In this document: positions 26,519 to 36,200 of the stretch, in pieces
Position numbering within the stretch: the stretch's first letter is position 1
Layout of the letters: each line of letters begins with the position of its first letter
Source: GCA-2730975 sp937893275
GTDB lineage: Bacteria; Verrucomicrobiota; Verrucomicrobiia; Opitutales; Seribacteraceae
NCBI GenBank assembly: GCA_963968595.1
Contig: CAXAHJ010000003.1
Location: forward strand, 35,053-99,052
Direction of reading: 5' to 3'
DNA: 64,000 nucleotides
The notes under the pieces: model-generated
The model's input: only the letters and a program-made list of their open reading frames with translations
Databases searched by the model: none
Told to the model about the DNA's origin: nothing
Position numbers and translations under genes: made by a program

Positions 26519-27741
26519 TTACTTCTTTCGATCCTGAGACTGTCCGCCGCGACTTCCCCATCCTCGGGAAAAGTTTCCGGGGCAAACCACTCGCCTACCT
26601 CGACAACGCGGCGACCTCCCAAAAGCCCAGCGCCGTAATCGATGCCATTGCCAACCACTATCGGGAATCCAACGCCAACGTGCATCGTGGTGTATACGCC
26701 CTAGCTGAGGAAGCTGAAATCGCCTACCTTCATGCCAGAAAGGTCATTGCGGGTCATCTCAACGTGAACGCCGATGAAATCATTTTCGTTCGCGGAACCA
26801 CGGAAGCCCTCAACCTAGTAGCCCAAAGTTACGCCCGCGCCCACCTCGGCGAAGGCGACGTCGTGTTGCTCACCACCATGGAACACCACGCCAACATCGT
26901 GCCTTGGCAACTGTTAAAGAAACAAACGGGAATCGAGATAGAGGTCTCTCCCATCCTTGAAGATGGATCTCTCGATCGCGATGCACTTAGCGCTCTGCTC
27001 GACCAGCCCAAAGTAAAGCTTCTCTCGCTCTGCCACGTTTCCAACTCGCTTGGCACGGTTAACCCCGTTGCCGAAATCGTTGCAGAAGCCAAGGAACGTG
27101 GCATCGTCACCGTAGTCGACGGAGCCCAAAGCATTCCTCATGGTCCAATCGACCTTCGCGATATCGATTGCGACTTCTTCGCCTTTTCGGGGCACAAGGT
27201 TTTTGCCCCCATGGGCATCGGCGTCCTTTACGGAAAAAAGGAACTACTCGCCGACATGCCGCCCTACCAAGGCGGGGGCGATATGATCGACGAGGTGACC
27301 TTCGAAAAAACCACCTTCGCTCCCCCACCCCAACGCTTCGAGGCGGGTACGCCCAACGTCGAGGGCGCCATCGGTCTCGGCGCCGCCATCGAATACCTCG
27401 GCAGCCTCGATCTTGCCGCAGCGGCGGCTCACGAGCAAGCCCTCCTAGAGCAAACCACAGTCGGACTGGAAGCCATTCCGGGCCTCACCATTCACGGAAA
27501 TGCTCCCGGCAAGGCCGCCGTCATTTCTTTCACCGTCGACGGCATCCACCCGCACGACATAGCCACCTTTCTGGATGCCGAGGGTATCGCCATCCGAACG
27601 GGTCACCATTGCTGCCAACCCCTCATGGAGCACCTCGGAATCACCGCCACCGCCCGAGCATCCTTTGCCTTCTACAATACGAAAGAGGAAGTGGATCGGC
27701 TCGTCGAGGCTCTAAAAAAAACCATCGCCTGCTTTCAATAA
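26515..27741 (+). CDS. sufS: Cysteine desulfurase, SufS type
   Basis: 408 aa PLP enzyme that takes sulfur from cysteine as a persulfide for Fe-S cluster assembly. Seen: the PLP lysine K228 in SGHKVFAPMG, the His/Asp region VVDGAQSIPHG, and the active-site Cys366 in RTGHHCCQPLM, which places it in group II (SufS/CsdA). Length is usual. No SufBCD, SufE or SufU gene is next to it in this window, so its sulfur acceptor must be elsewhere. The ATG overlaps the stop of the 48-codon ORF. Confidence 0.95.
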   Translation: MITSFDPETVRRDFPILGKSFRGKPLAYLDNAATSQKPSAVIDAIANHYRESNANVHRGVYALAEEAEIAYLHARKVIAGHLNVNADEIIFVRGTTEALNLVAQSYARAHLGEGDVVLLTTMEHHANIVPWQLLKKQTGIEIEVSPILEDGSLDRDALSALLDQPKVKLLSLCHVSNSLGTVNPVAEIVAEAKERGIVTVVDGAQSIPHGPIDLRDIDCDFFAFSGHKVFAPMGIGVLYGKKELLADMPPYQGGGDMIDEVTFEKTTFAPPPQRFEAGTPNVEGAIGLGAAIEYLGSLDLAAAAAHEQALLEQTTVGLEAIPGLTIHGNAPGKAAVISFTVDGIHPHDIATFLDAEGIAIRTGHHCCQPLMEHLGITATARASFAFYNTKEEVDRLVEALKKTIACFQ

Positions 27742-27838
27742 TTCGGGTTTCTCACTTGAAGAAACTTCCAAACCATCTCCCGAAGCTTTATTCTTTCTTG
27801 GTTTACAACCTTCAACAAATCCAAACTAAACCTCCAAT

Positions 27839-28414
27839 ATGTTCAAGCAACTCCTATCTATTCTTCCATTAGTAACGATCCTTCCCTTTGCTCTCGTCGC
27901 CAAGGACAAAGAAGCCAAACCCGCCGGCCCCTTCGCTCAGCAGACCATCGATCTCGGGGTGGTCGTTTCCGACGTCAAGAAGTCCCTCGCCTTCTACAAG
28001 GGTGTGGTCGGCTTCACCGAAGTGGAAGGCTTCAAGGTGGCGGGAGACTTCCCCAAGAAAGTCGGTCTCACCGACGGCGCAGCGCTCGACATTCACGTCC
28101 TGGTTCTCGGCGAAGACAAAACCGCTACTAAGCTCAAGTTAATGCAGGTAAAGAGCGAAAAGCCAGCCCGCGTCATCAAGCAGCGCCACATCCACGCCAC
28201 CACCGGATTTTCTTATGTCAGCATCTTCGTAACCGATGTCGATGCCGTTCTCGAGCGGGCCAAGGCCGCGGGGCACAAGCCCTACGCCCAAAGCCCGCAG
28301 CGACTCCCCGAGGGTCTCCCGCAGGATGTCTGCCTACTCATGCTGAAGGATCCCGACGGCAACTTCGTGGAAATCATCGGTCCCCTCACAAAGAAGCTGC
28401 AAAAGGCCAAGTGA
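27839..28414 (+). CDS. Exported VOC (glyoxalase/dioxygenase superfamily) protein
   Basis: 191 aa. A cleavable signal peptide (MFKQLLSILPLVTILPFALVAKD) precedes paired beta-alpha-beta-beta-beta modules of the vicinal oxygen chelate fold: DLGVVVSDVKKSLAFYKGVVGF at the start and MLKDPDGNFVEIIGP at the end, with the terminal Glu as likely metal ligand. Exported VOC proteins are uncommon; substrate unknown. Its stop overlaps the GTG start of the PL14-like gene (GTGA), so the two are probably translated together. Confidence 0.85.
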   Translation: MFKQLLSILPLVTILPFALVAKDKEAKPAGPFAQQTIDLGVVVSDVKKSLAFYKGVVGFTEVEGFKVAGDFPKKVGLTDGAALDIHVLVLGEDKTATKLKLMQVKSEKPARVIKQRHIHATTGFSYVSIFVTDVDAVLERAKAAGHKPYAQSPQRLPEGLPQDVCLLMLKDPDGNFVEIIGPLTKKLQKAK

Positions 28415-29211
28415 CTCTTCCTCGCGGGCTCCCTTTCGCCCTCCTACCCGGTCTTATCATCGGGATGACCCTAACGGGCAAGGAACCTAAAGCGCGAAAC
28501 GAGATTCGCGTCGACTTCGACGCCCATCCCGAGGGTGCCTACGAGATGCGGATATTCCGCAAGGACTGGGCAAATGCCTTCCTTGGAAGCTTCCAAAAAC
28601 GAGCCTACATAGAGTTTGAACCTAAGGGAAAAAGCCTTCGCGTAGCTTATTCGAGAGGTTCCCTCGGTCCCAATGAAGGCGGGGGTCAATTTCGCGAGCG
28701 ACTCGCCCCACGAAAAGCCTATAGTCTGACCTACAGCGTACTTTTCGAGAAGGGTTTTGACTTCCGCCGTGGCGGCAAGCTCCCCGGGCTCGCCGGTGGA
28801 AAGGCCAACACCGGAGGCAAGAAACCCACCGGCGACGGCTGGTCCGCGCGCTACATGTGGGGCGAAGGAGGCAACCTCTCCCTCTACCTCTACCACTTCG
28901 ACCAAAAGACCGACTACGGCGACCGCATCGAACTAAAAGCCAAGGCCATCCCCGGCCATTGGCTCCAGCTCGAACAAGTGGTAACAGTCAACGGATCCGG
29001 CAAAGAGAACGGAAGCATCCGCGTCCGGATAGACGGCCGGCTCGCCCTAGACCAAAAGAGGTTGCGCCTCCGCGGCAAAGTCGCTCCGGAAGTCGCCCTC
29101 GTCGATCAGTTCCTCTTCTCCACTTTCCACGGCGGTGGAACCAGAGATTGGGCCCCCCGCCGTGATTCCCACGCTCGCTTCGACGACTTCGTCCTAAGTC
29201 CGCGCCCCTAA
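28411..29211 (+). CDS. Exported polysaccharide lyase, PL14-like fold
   Basis: 266 aa with an N-terminal signal (about 1-22). The body resembles PL14-type jelly-roll lyases: RRGGKLPGLAGGK, GWSARYMWGEGGNLSLYLYH, QKTDYGD, GHWLQLEQVVTVN...VRIDGRL and a C-terminal FSTFHGGG...ARFDDF. Such enzymes cut uronate-rich glycans such as alginate or glucuronan by beta-elimination. GTG start at 28411 overlapping the VOC stop. The specific polymer cannot be stated. Confidence 0.7.
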   Translation: MTLPRGLPFALLPGLIIGMTLTGKEPKARNEIRVDFDAHPEGAYEMRIFRKDWANAFLGSFQKRAYIEFEPKGKSLRVAYSRGSLGPNEGGGQFRERLAPRKAYSLTYSVLFEKGFDFRRGGKLPGLAGGKANTGGKKPTGDGWSARYMWGEGGNLSLYLYHFDQKTDYGDRIELKAKAIPGHWLQLEQVVTVNGSGKENGSIRVRIDGRLALDQKRLRLRGKVAPEVALVDQFLFSTFHGGGTRDWAPRRDSHARFDDFVLSPRP

Positions 29212-29248
29212 CCTTTGAAACTTCCTGTCCCACTAACTATCAAATCCA

Positions 29249-30943
29249 TTGAAGCTAAAAGCTAGTTTCCTACTTCTCTTGATGCTCCTGCCAGGAGCTA
29301 GGATGAAGGCGGTCGAGGAGGCCCGCCTGTGGGTCTACGCCACGGCCAACTTCCAAGTGGATGCAAGCACAGACAAATTGCTCGCCCTGCTGAAGCGGGC
29401 CAAGACCGCGGGCTACGACGGGGCCGTGGTGACGGACTACAAGTTCGGCCAAATCGACGGTCGGATAGACCGCTACTACCGCAACCTCGAGCGCACCCGG
29501 ACGACGGCCCAAAAACTCGGCATGGAGCTGATCCCATGCGTCATGCCGATCGGGTACTCGAACAGTATTTTACAGAACAACCCGAACCTTGCGGCGGGAC
29601 TGCCCGTGAAAGATTGCCCGTTCGTGGTGCGGGGCGGCGTGGCCCGAGTGGTGGATGGTGGCAATCTGTTGCCGGGCGGCGGTTTCGAGCAGGCGGGGCG
29701 GCATGGCCCCGAGGGCTGGTCGTGGGTGGATGGTTTCGGCCAGTCGACCCACCTCGACCGAACGACCAAGCATGGCGGAGCCTCCGCACTCCGAATGAGC
29801 TCCTTTTCGAAAGGCAACGAAGTGGGAAACTGCCGGGTGGTGCGAAACCTCAAGCTGGAGCCATGGCGACAGTACCGCATGACGGCTTGGATCAAAACGA
29901 AGGGAGTTCCCAACGTGGGCGACATGAAAGCCATGCCGCTGGCCTCCGGGGGCTTGGCCCTGAATCACATGACCCTCGGGGTGAAGCCCACTCAGGACTG
30001 GACCCGCCACCAAATCACCTTCAACTCGCAGGATAGAACGGAGGTCAAGTTGTACCTCGGCATATGGTCGGGACAGGCGGGCACGATCTGGATAGACGAC
30101 CTCGACCTACGCCAAGTGGGCGGAGTGAACCTGTTGCGTCGACCTGGCTGCCCGCTCAGCGTACGGAGCGAGGACGGCAAGATCGAGTACCTCGAGGGAC
30201 GCGACTTCGAGAAGTGGACGGATCCGAAGATGGGAAGTGTGCCGTGGGCGGGGGAATACGGAGTCTCGCAAGCAGACCCGCCCATTCGATTGACCAAGAA
30301 CTCGCGCCTGCGCGAAGGCCAGCGCCTACGGGTCTCCTTCCACCACACCGCGATCATCTACGACGGACAAGTGTCCTGCTGCCTCTTGGAAAAGGAGCTC
30401 TTCACCCACCTCAGTCGGCAGGTCGAGCTACTGGACAAGTATTTCAAGCCAAGTCGCTACTTCATGCAGCACGACGAGCTGCGAGTGGCGGGCCATTGCC
30501 AGCTTTGCCGCTCAACCGGCAAAACCGGCGGACAATTGCTGGCCGACAACGCCCGCCGTTGCGTCGCCACCATCCGGGAGGTCAACCCGAAGGCCGAGAT
30601 CCTCGTCTGGTCGGACATGTTCGATCCCCACCACAATGCCCGGGCCAACTACTATCTCGTGAATGGCACCCTCGCGAATTCGTGGGAGGGGCTGGACAAG
30701 TCGGTCGTGGTGATGAACTGGAACCGAGGGAAGTCCGCTCGCTCCCTCCAATGGTTCGCCGGGCGTGGCCACCGACAGCTCATCGCGGGATACTACGACG
30801 GCAACCCCAGGGCCAACTACCGCAGGTGGCAGGAAGGAGCCAAGGGCGTCAACGGCGTGCTCGGCTACATGTACACCACCTGGCGCAACCGCTACGACGA
30901 CCTCGAGACCTTCGCCAAGCTGGTGCGGGCTGGCCAAAGGTAG
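29249..30943 (+). CDS. Secreted TIM-barrel glycoside hydrolase-like protein with inserted CBM-like domain
   Basis: 564 aa. Signal peptide (about 1-23), then the first barrel strands (RLWVYATANFQVD..., AKTAGYDGAVVTDYK, MELIPCVMPIGYSN). A beta-sandwich of about 170 residues is inserted at about 135-290 (NLLPGGGFE...GWSW; KLEPWRQYRMTAWIKT; IWIDDLDL), like carbohydrate-binding CBM_4_9. The barrel then resumes with a candidate acid pair Asp-Glu in FMQHDELRV near residue 408, EILVWSDMFDPH and GYMYTTWRNRY. The Asp-Glu pair and layout recall GH20-type barrels, but the family assignment is tentative. Start is TTG at 29249; no in-frame ATG gives a better signal peptide. Confidence 0.6.
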   Translation: MKLKASFLLLLMLLPGARMKAVEEARLWVYATANFQVDASTDKLLALLKRAKTAGYDGAVVTDYKFGQIDGRIDRYYRNLERTRTTAQKLGMELIPCVMPIGYSNSILQNNPNLAAGLPVKDCPFVVRGGVARVVDGGNLLPGGGFEQAGRHGPEGWSWVDGFGQSTHLDRTTKHGGASALRMSSFSKGNEVGNCRVVRNLKLEPWRQYRMTAWIKTKGVPNVGDMKAMPLASGGLALNHMTLGVKPTQDWTRHQITFNSQDRTEVKLYLGIWSGQAGTIWIDDLDLRQVGGVNLLRRPGCPLSVRSEDGKIEYLEGRDFEKWTDPKMGSVPWAGEYGVSQADPPIRLTKNSRLREGQRLRVSFHHTAIIYDGQVSCCLLEKELFTHLSRQVELLDKYFKPSRYFMQHDELRVAGHCQLCRSTGKTGGQLLADNARRCVATIREVNPKAEILVWSDMFDPHHNARANYYLVNGTLANSWEGLDKSVVVMNWNRGKSARSLQWFAGRGHRQLIAGYYDGNPRANYRRWQEGAKGVNGVLGYMYTTWRNRYDDLETFAKLVRAGQR

Positions 30944-30964
30944 GAACCCGATCAACACCTCCAC

Positions 30965-31091
30965 CCTTTGTCAATGCGAGGACGACGCGACAATCCAGCA
31001 GACGCTTGGGCAGCCTCTTGAACGTTCTCCACGGAGCCTGTACCATCCCATACTGGATTGCCACGCCTCTCTGTGGCTCGCAATGACAGCG
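30965..31091. repeat. Intergenic inverted-repeat element, copy 2
   Basis: Arms at 30965-30999 and 31051-31091 share the same cores as the element at 6993-7123: GTCAATGCGAG...CAATCCAG on the left and CTGGATTGCC...CTCGCAATGAC on the right. A further isolated half-arm, TGTCGTTGCGAGG, follows at 31151-31163. Together they fill most of the 327-bp gap (30944-31270) before the next gene; nothing else in that gap is supported. Confidence 0.7.
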
Positions 31092-31270
31092 TTGTGGGCA
31101 AGACATCGCCAAACCATGACGTCCTCCACACGCCCATCCCATCCCCACCCTGTCGTTGCGAGGAAGGGGCCAAAGCCCAGCCCCGGCATTTCTTAGTCTC
31201 CTTGCATTCCTTCATGGACAAGACGAAGCGAAGGCGCGAAGGTGACACCTTCTTCAACCCGCTCCAAACT

Positions 31271-33055
31271 ATGAATATTCCCTCTTCTTTTCTTTTCCTC
31301 GCGCTGTCGTTTTTCGTGGGACTTCTCCCCTTCCCCGCCTTCGCCAAGTACGAGACCAAGCCGCTGAGCGAGGAGCAGGCCAAGGCCCACAAGCTGGACG
31401 TCAAGTTCTACAAAAAGGGGACGGAGGTGGACAGCATACTGATCGCCACCTCGGGCAAGGTGTCAGACTATGCCCACGCGGAGACGGCCTACCTGTTCGG
31501 GAAGATGATGAAAAGCATCAACCCCGAGGTGGCTGAGCGCATACGCAAGCGCAGGTTGCTCTGCATATTGGTCGGACATGACGAACTGACCTCCCAACTA
31601 CCCCAGTTCCGTAGCGACAAGACGGGCAAGGAACTGGATTTTTATAACTGGCGTGCGCGCGGCTTCCTGCGATGGTTCGGGCAGCGACCAGTGGTGCTTT
31701 TCTCGGAAGAGGACGTAATGGAATACGAGGGCGGTATGCGCCTGGAAAGCATCCTTATTCACGAGTTCGGCCACGTAGTCCACGGGGCGGGCTTCGACAA
31801 GGACCAACAGGAGCGCCTGACCGCGGCCTTCAAGAAATCCCACGAACTCGGCATCTGGAACGACGGGCGGGCCGCCCAGCGCTTCCGCCGGGTGAAGGGC
31901 GACAAAAAAGTTTCCCTGCTGGGCGCCTTGAAAAAAGCTTTCCCCGAGGAATCGCCGGAATTGCTAAAGAAGTGCCTCGATGGGGGCGACGTGCTAGTCA
32001 ACGGCAAGCCGACCAACGCCAAGGTGAAGGTAAATGGCGAAGACAAGGTGCGGATCGTCTTCGGCGGCCCCAAGCGCTGCTACGCCTCGCGCAACCGTTC
32101 CGAGTACTGGGCGGAAGGTTTCCAGACTTGGTACGACACCAACCGCCTGCACGACCACGACCACAACCACGTCAACACCCGCAAGCAGTTGAAGGGATAC
32201 GACTTGGCCCTCGCCGAGCTCTGCGAGGAAGTGATGGGGGACAAGGAGTGGCGCTTCGTCTCGCCCCGCGAGCGGACGGGCAAGGACCACCTCAAGGGCT
32301 ACGACCCCAAGAAGGCGCCCGTGACCACGCAACTTCCTCACATCAAGATCGCCGCCAACGACTATTACGACAAGTACTGGAAAGTCTTCTGGCAACGCCT
32401 CTACGACAAGCATGACCTGCCCTCCCCCCATACCCGAAGCCTCTTCAACGGGAAAGACCTGACGGGTTGGAAAGTAGACGTCCCTCACCTAGACAAGCAC
32501 CCCGACGGCAAGGTGCCCTTCGTGGCCCGCGACGGTATGTTGGTGAGTCTCGGTTCCCCGGGCGGCCACTTGGTGCACGACGAAATCAACCGGAACTACC
32601 GGCTAGAGGTGGAGTACCGCTTCGCGAGCAAGCCGGGCAATTGCGGTGTACTGGTGCACTCTTCCAAGCCACGGGCTCTCTACAAGATGTTTCCGAAGTC
32701 GATCGAGGTGCAGATGAACCACCGACACGCGGGCGACTTCTGGTGCATCGTAGAGGACATCACCGTGCCCGACATGGTGAAGCGCCGCGGTCCAGAGAAG
32801 AACTGGGGGATCACCGAGGGCAAGGCGCGCCGCATCCAGAACCTGACCGACGACTCCGAGAAGGAGCCCGGCGAATGGAACCGCATGGTGATCGAGTGCC
32901 TCGAGGACCAAGTCAAGGTATGGGTCAACGGCGACTTCGTGAATCACGGCTCCAAGTGCACCGCCAAGAAGGGCAAAGTCGCGATACAGGCGGAAGGCTC
33001 CGAGGTGGAGTTCCGCAAGTTCGACCTCACGCCGATCAACGCGTTGACGGAGTGA
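31271..33055 (+). CDS. Zinc metallopeptidase-like protein fused to DUF1080
   Basis: 594 aa from ATG 31271, chosen because it begins a clean signal peptide (MNIPSSFLFLALSFFVGLLPFPAFA); an in-frame ATG 213 nt upstream lies in the repeat element. The N-terminal part has a zinc site HEFGH (164-168) and, downstream, RSEYWAEGFQTWYD with candidate third ligand Glu278. This is the pattern of anthrax lethal factor-like (ATLF-like, gluzincin) peptidases. From about residue 393 (SLFNGKDLTGW) a DUF1080/3-keto-disaccharide hydrolase-type jelly roll runs to the end. DUF1080 usually binds or cleaves oxidised glycosides. The pairing suggests a secreted glycoprotein-active enzyme. Confidence 0.75.
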   Translation: MNIPSSFLFLALSFFVGLLPFPAFAKYETKPLSEEQAKAHKLDVKFYKKGTEVDSILIATSGKVSDYAHAETAYLFGKMMKSINPEVAERIRKRRLLCILVGHDELTSQLPQFRSDKTGKELDFYNWRARGFLRWFGQRPVVLFSEEDVMEYEGGMRLESILIHEFGHVVHGAGFDKDQQERLTAAFKKSHELGIWNDGRAAQRFRRVKGDKKVSLLGALKKAFPEESPELLKKCLDGGDVLVNGKPTNAKVKVNGEDKVRIVFGGPKRCYASRNRSEYWAEGFQTWYDTNRLHDHDHNHVNTRKQLKGYDLALAELCEEVMGDKEWRFVSPRERTGKDHLKGYDPKKAPVTTQLPHIKIAANDYYDKYWKVFWQRLYDKHDLPSPHTRSLFNGKDLTGWKVDVPHLDKHPDGKVPFVARDGMLVSLGSPGGHLVHDEINRNYRLEVEYRFASKPGNCGVLVHSSKPRALYKMFPKSIEVQMNHRHAGDFWCIVEDITVPDMVKRRGPEKNWGITEGKARRIQNLTDDSEKEPGEWNRMVIECLEDQVKVWVNGDFVNHGSKCTAKKGKVAIQAEGSEVEFRKFDLTPINALTE

Positions 33056-33216
33056 TTCGCTTTCGAAGCTGCGTGCCACCAAGGGCAGACCGAGTCGGCG
33101 GCAGGAGGCAGTCGGCTTGATAAATGGGAGCCGGCCAATTCTTTCCTCCGGAAAAACCTTTTTCAGGAAGGTGATCTAGCATTGCCTTGCAAGATTCATG
33201 GCTTGATACCTTATGC

Positions 33217-36200
33217 ATGAAAAGCCTCAAAATTGATTTCCTTTCCACTGTAGTCTTGCTAGGACTACCCCTTATTTTCAGCGGATGCGGGTCTTCTGAA
33301 AACTCGCAGACAGAGAAAACGGAGTTGGCCGACAAAACGGAAAATTCGGGTGAGACTGATCAGACGGACAAAGCCGAAAATCAGAAAGAAGGAGAAGAAC
33401 CGGAGGAGATCGACCTTGGTAAAGAGGAGCCTGTCGATCAGTTCCCGTTTCTTTTAAAGCCCAACCCGATTGACGATTTCACATGGGAGGTGAGTGGAAA
33501 TCTCGTCACGATCATTAAGTGCAAGGCAAGCGGGAAGGTGGTCTTACCCAAGGTTATTGCGGGGTTTCCCGTTGGTCGAATTGGATCGTTGGTTTCCGAC
33601 GCCAACACCCTCCCGCGACAATTCAGAGAAGGCAATGCCATTCCCGACGGCGTAACGGCCCTAGTGATTCCGGATAGCCTAAAGAGTATTGGAGACGGGG
33701 CGTTTTACGGATGCAAAAGCCTAACGCGCCTAAAGATTCCCGATGAGGTGACAAGCGTTGGCAAGTATGCTTTTTACGGCTGTGAAAACCTAAGGAACGT
33801 GACCTATGGCACCAAGCTCACCAGTATTGGGGATGGCGCATTCTATGGCTGTTCGCGACTAACTGAACCGACACTACCGGATAGTCTCACCTCCATCGGG
33901 AAGAAAGCGTTTGAACATTGCAGCAGCTTCACGGGCATCACCATACCTATTGCCGTAAACAGTATTGCCAATTCAGCCTTCAACGGTTGCCCCCGTCTGG
34001 CAAGCATCTCGGTGTCTGAAAAGAACCCCACCTTCTCAAGCGAGGAGGGGGTGCTGCTGAACAAGGCCAAGCAATGGGTGCTGAGATGCCCCCAAGGGAA
34101 GGACGGAGCTTATGAAGTTCCGGCAAGCGTTACCCACATAAGAGATGCCGCCTTTTTGGGGTGTGGCGGGCTTACCTCCGTCACCATGCCCGAAGGAACC
34201 ATCGCTATCGGGAATTATGCCTTTCGCGAATGTTCAGCGTTGGACACCATTTCCATCCCACAGAGCGTCACGACCATCGGATCCTTTGCCTTTGCTTCCT
34301 GCTCAAAACTTATGACTGTGAGAATTCCCGAGGGTGTCCCGAGCATCGGCAGCTTTGTCTTCCATCATTGCAAAAGCCTAAATCGAGTCGAAATCCATGA
34401 CAAGGTGACCAGCATCGGCAATGGCGCCTTTCACGGTTGCGCCAGCCTTACCAACTTGCTTCTACCCGCAAAGCTGACCTCCATTGGTAACAACGCCTTT
34501 CGCGACTGCTCCCGCCTAACGGGCCTGACGTTACCCGGAAAACTAACTACCATCGGTAGAGAAGGGTTTAGAGGGTGCTCCGGATTGACGAGCCTCAGCA
34601 TTCCGGATTCGGTGACAACCATTGCCGATCATGCTTTCGCAGAATGCGCCGGTCTCACCCAAGTCCGGTTGAGCAACATAGTCACAAGTATCGGCAGTTT
34701 CGCATTTAGCGGTTGCAGGCAGCTTAAGGAATTGGCGATTCCGGAGAAAGTCACGAGCTTTGGCCAAGGAGCCTTCGCCTCCTGCGAAAGTCTGGAAAGA
34801 GTTACAATTCCCGCAGGTCTGAACCACGCCATCTCCACCTCGCACACTTCTTCTCAAGGGACAACCTTGTCACCATTTCTTGGCTGCAGCGGATTGAGGA
34901 GCGTCACGATCAAGATTCCTAGCGTCAGCACGAACCACACGGACTGGATCAACAGCGAATCTCTTAAAACCACGGGGATAACTGAGATCATTTTCAGTGA
35001 AGGCGTCACCACCATTGGGGACGCAACCTTTAGCGACTGCAAGTCGCTGACAAGCCTGACGTTTCCCAAGAGCCTTACCTATATTGGAAACCGCGCGTTC
35101 CAAGACTGTAAAGGGTTAACCAACCTGAGTTTTCCCGTAAAGCTAACGACCATCGGCAAAGAAGCCTTCAGGGGATGCAGCGAACTGACAAACCTGAGCC
35201 TTCCTGACTCGGTGACTACAATCTCGGATCATGCCTTCAGGGGATGCAGCGGTCTCATCGAAGTCAAGCCGGGTAAAGCGGTCACCTCCATCGGCAGCTT
35301 CGCGTTCAGCGGTTGCAGGCAACTAAAGAAATTGGCAATCCCCGAGACGGTGATCACGCTTGGCCCGGGGGCCTTCGCCTCCTGCGAAAGCTTGGAAGAA
35401 GTGACCATTCCTCCGAGGCTTAATCACGCCATCTCCACCTCGCACACCTCTTCGGAAGGGGCGATCTTGTCGCAATTCTTCGAGTGCAGCGCTTTAACCA
35501 CCGTTACGATCATGGTTCCCACCGTAAACGCGATATTCACTGATTGGATCGATCAGGACCTGCTGAAGACCAATGCAGTCACCAAAATCATTTTAACCTT
35601 GGGAGTGACCGACGTGGGGGACTTATCATTCCGGAACAAAAGCTCACTCCTAAGCATCAAGTTTCCGGAGAGTGCCAAGAGGATTGGTAACTTAGCTTTT
35701 CAAAACTGCACCGGATTGAAGGATATCAATCTGGAAAAAGGCATCGCGAGCATCGCAGCCAACGCCTTTGAGGGATGCGAAAAGCTGGCTGCGATAAACG
35801 TGCCCGAGGGCAACGGCCTTTACTCCAGCAAGGACGGACTGCTCTTCAACAGCTCTGGAGAAACCCTGATCAAATGCCCGGAAGGAAAGGCAACCGACCT
35901 CACCCTTCCCGAGAAGGTCAAGACAATCGGCGTCAACGCCTTTCGTCGATGCAAAGCTCTGAAGAGTGTTACCCTACCCGAGGGAATTACAGTCATTGGG
36001 TCCCATGCTTTCAGTGAATGCACAGGTCTGAAGGGCATTACCATACCCGACAGCGTGACCTCCATTGGTAATCACGCCTTCAGCGCATGTAATGAATTAA
36101 CCGAAATCACCATTCCCAAAATGGTTACCACTATCGGAACATTCGCATTTGCCGGCTGCGCAAAACTAAAGGAGGTAACTGTCGGCGAAAGTGTAACGAG

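Noticed and set aside
31058..31270. Upstream in-frame ATG for the peptidase-DUF1080 gene
   Set aside because: It lies inside the repeat element and would precede a clean signal peptide with 71 unrelated residues.
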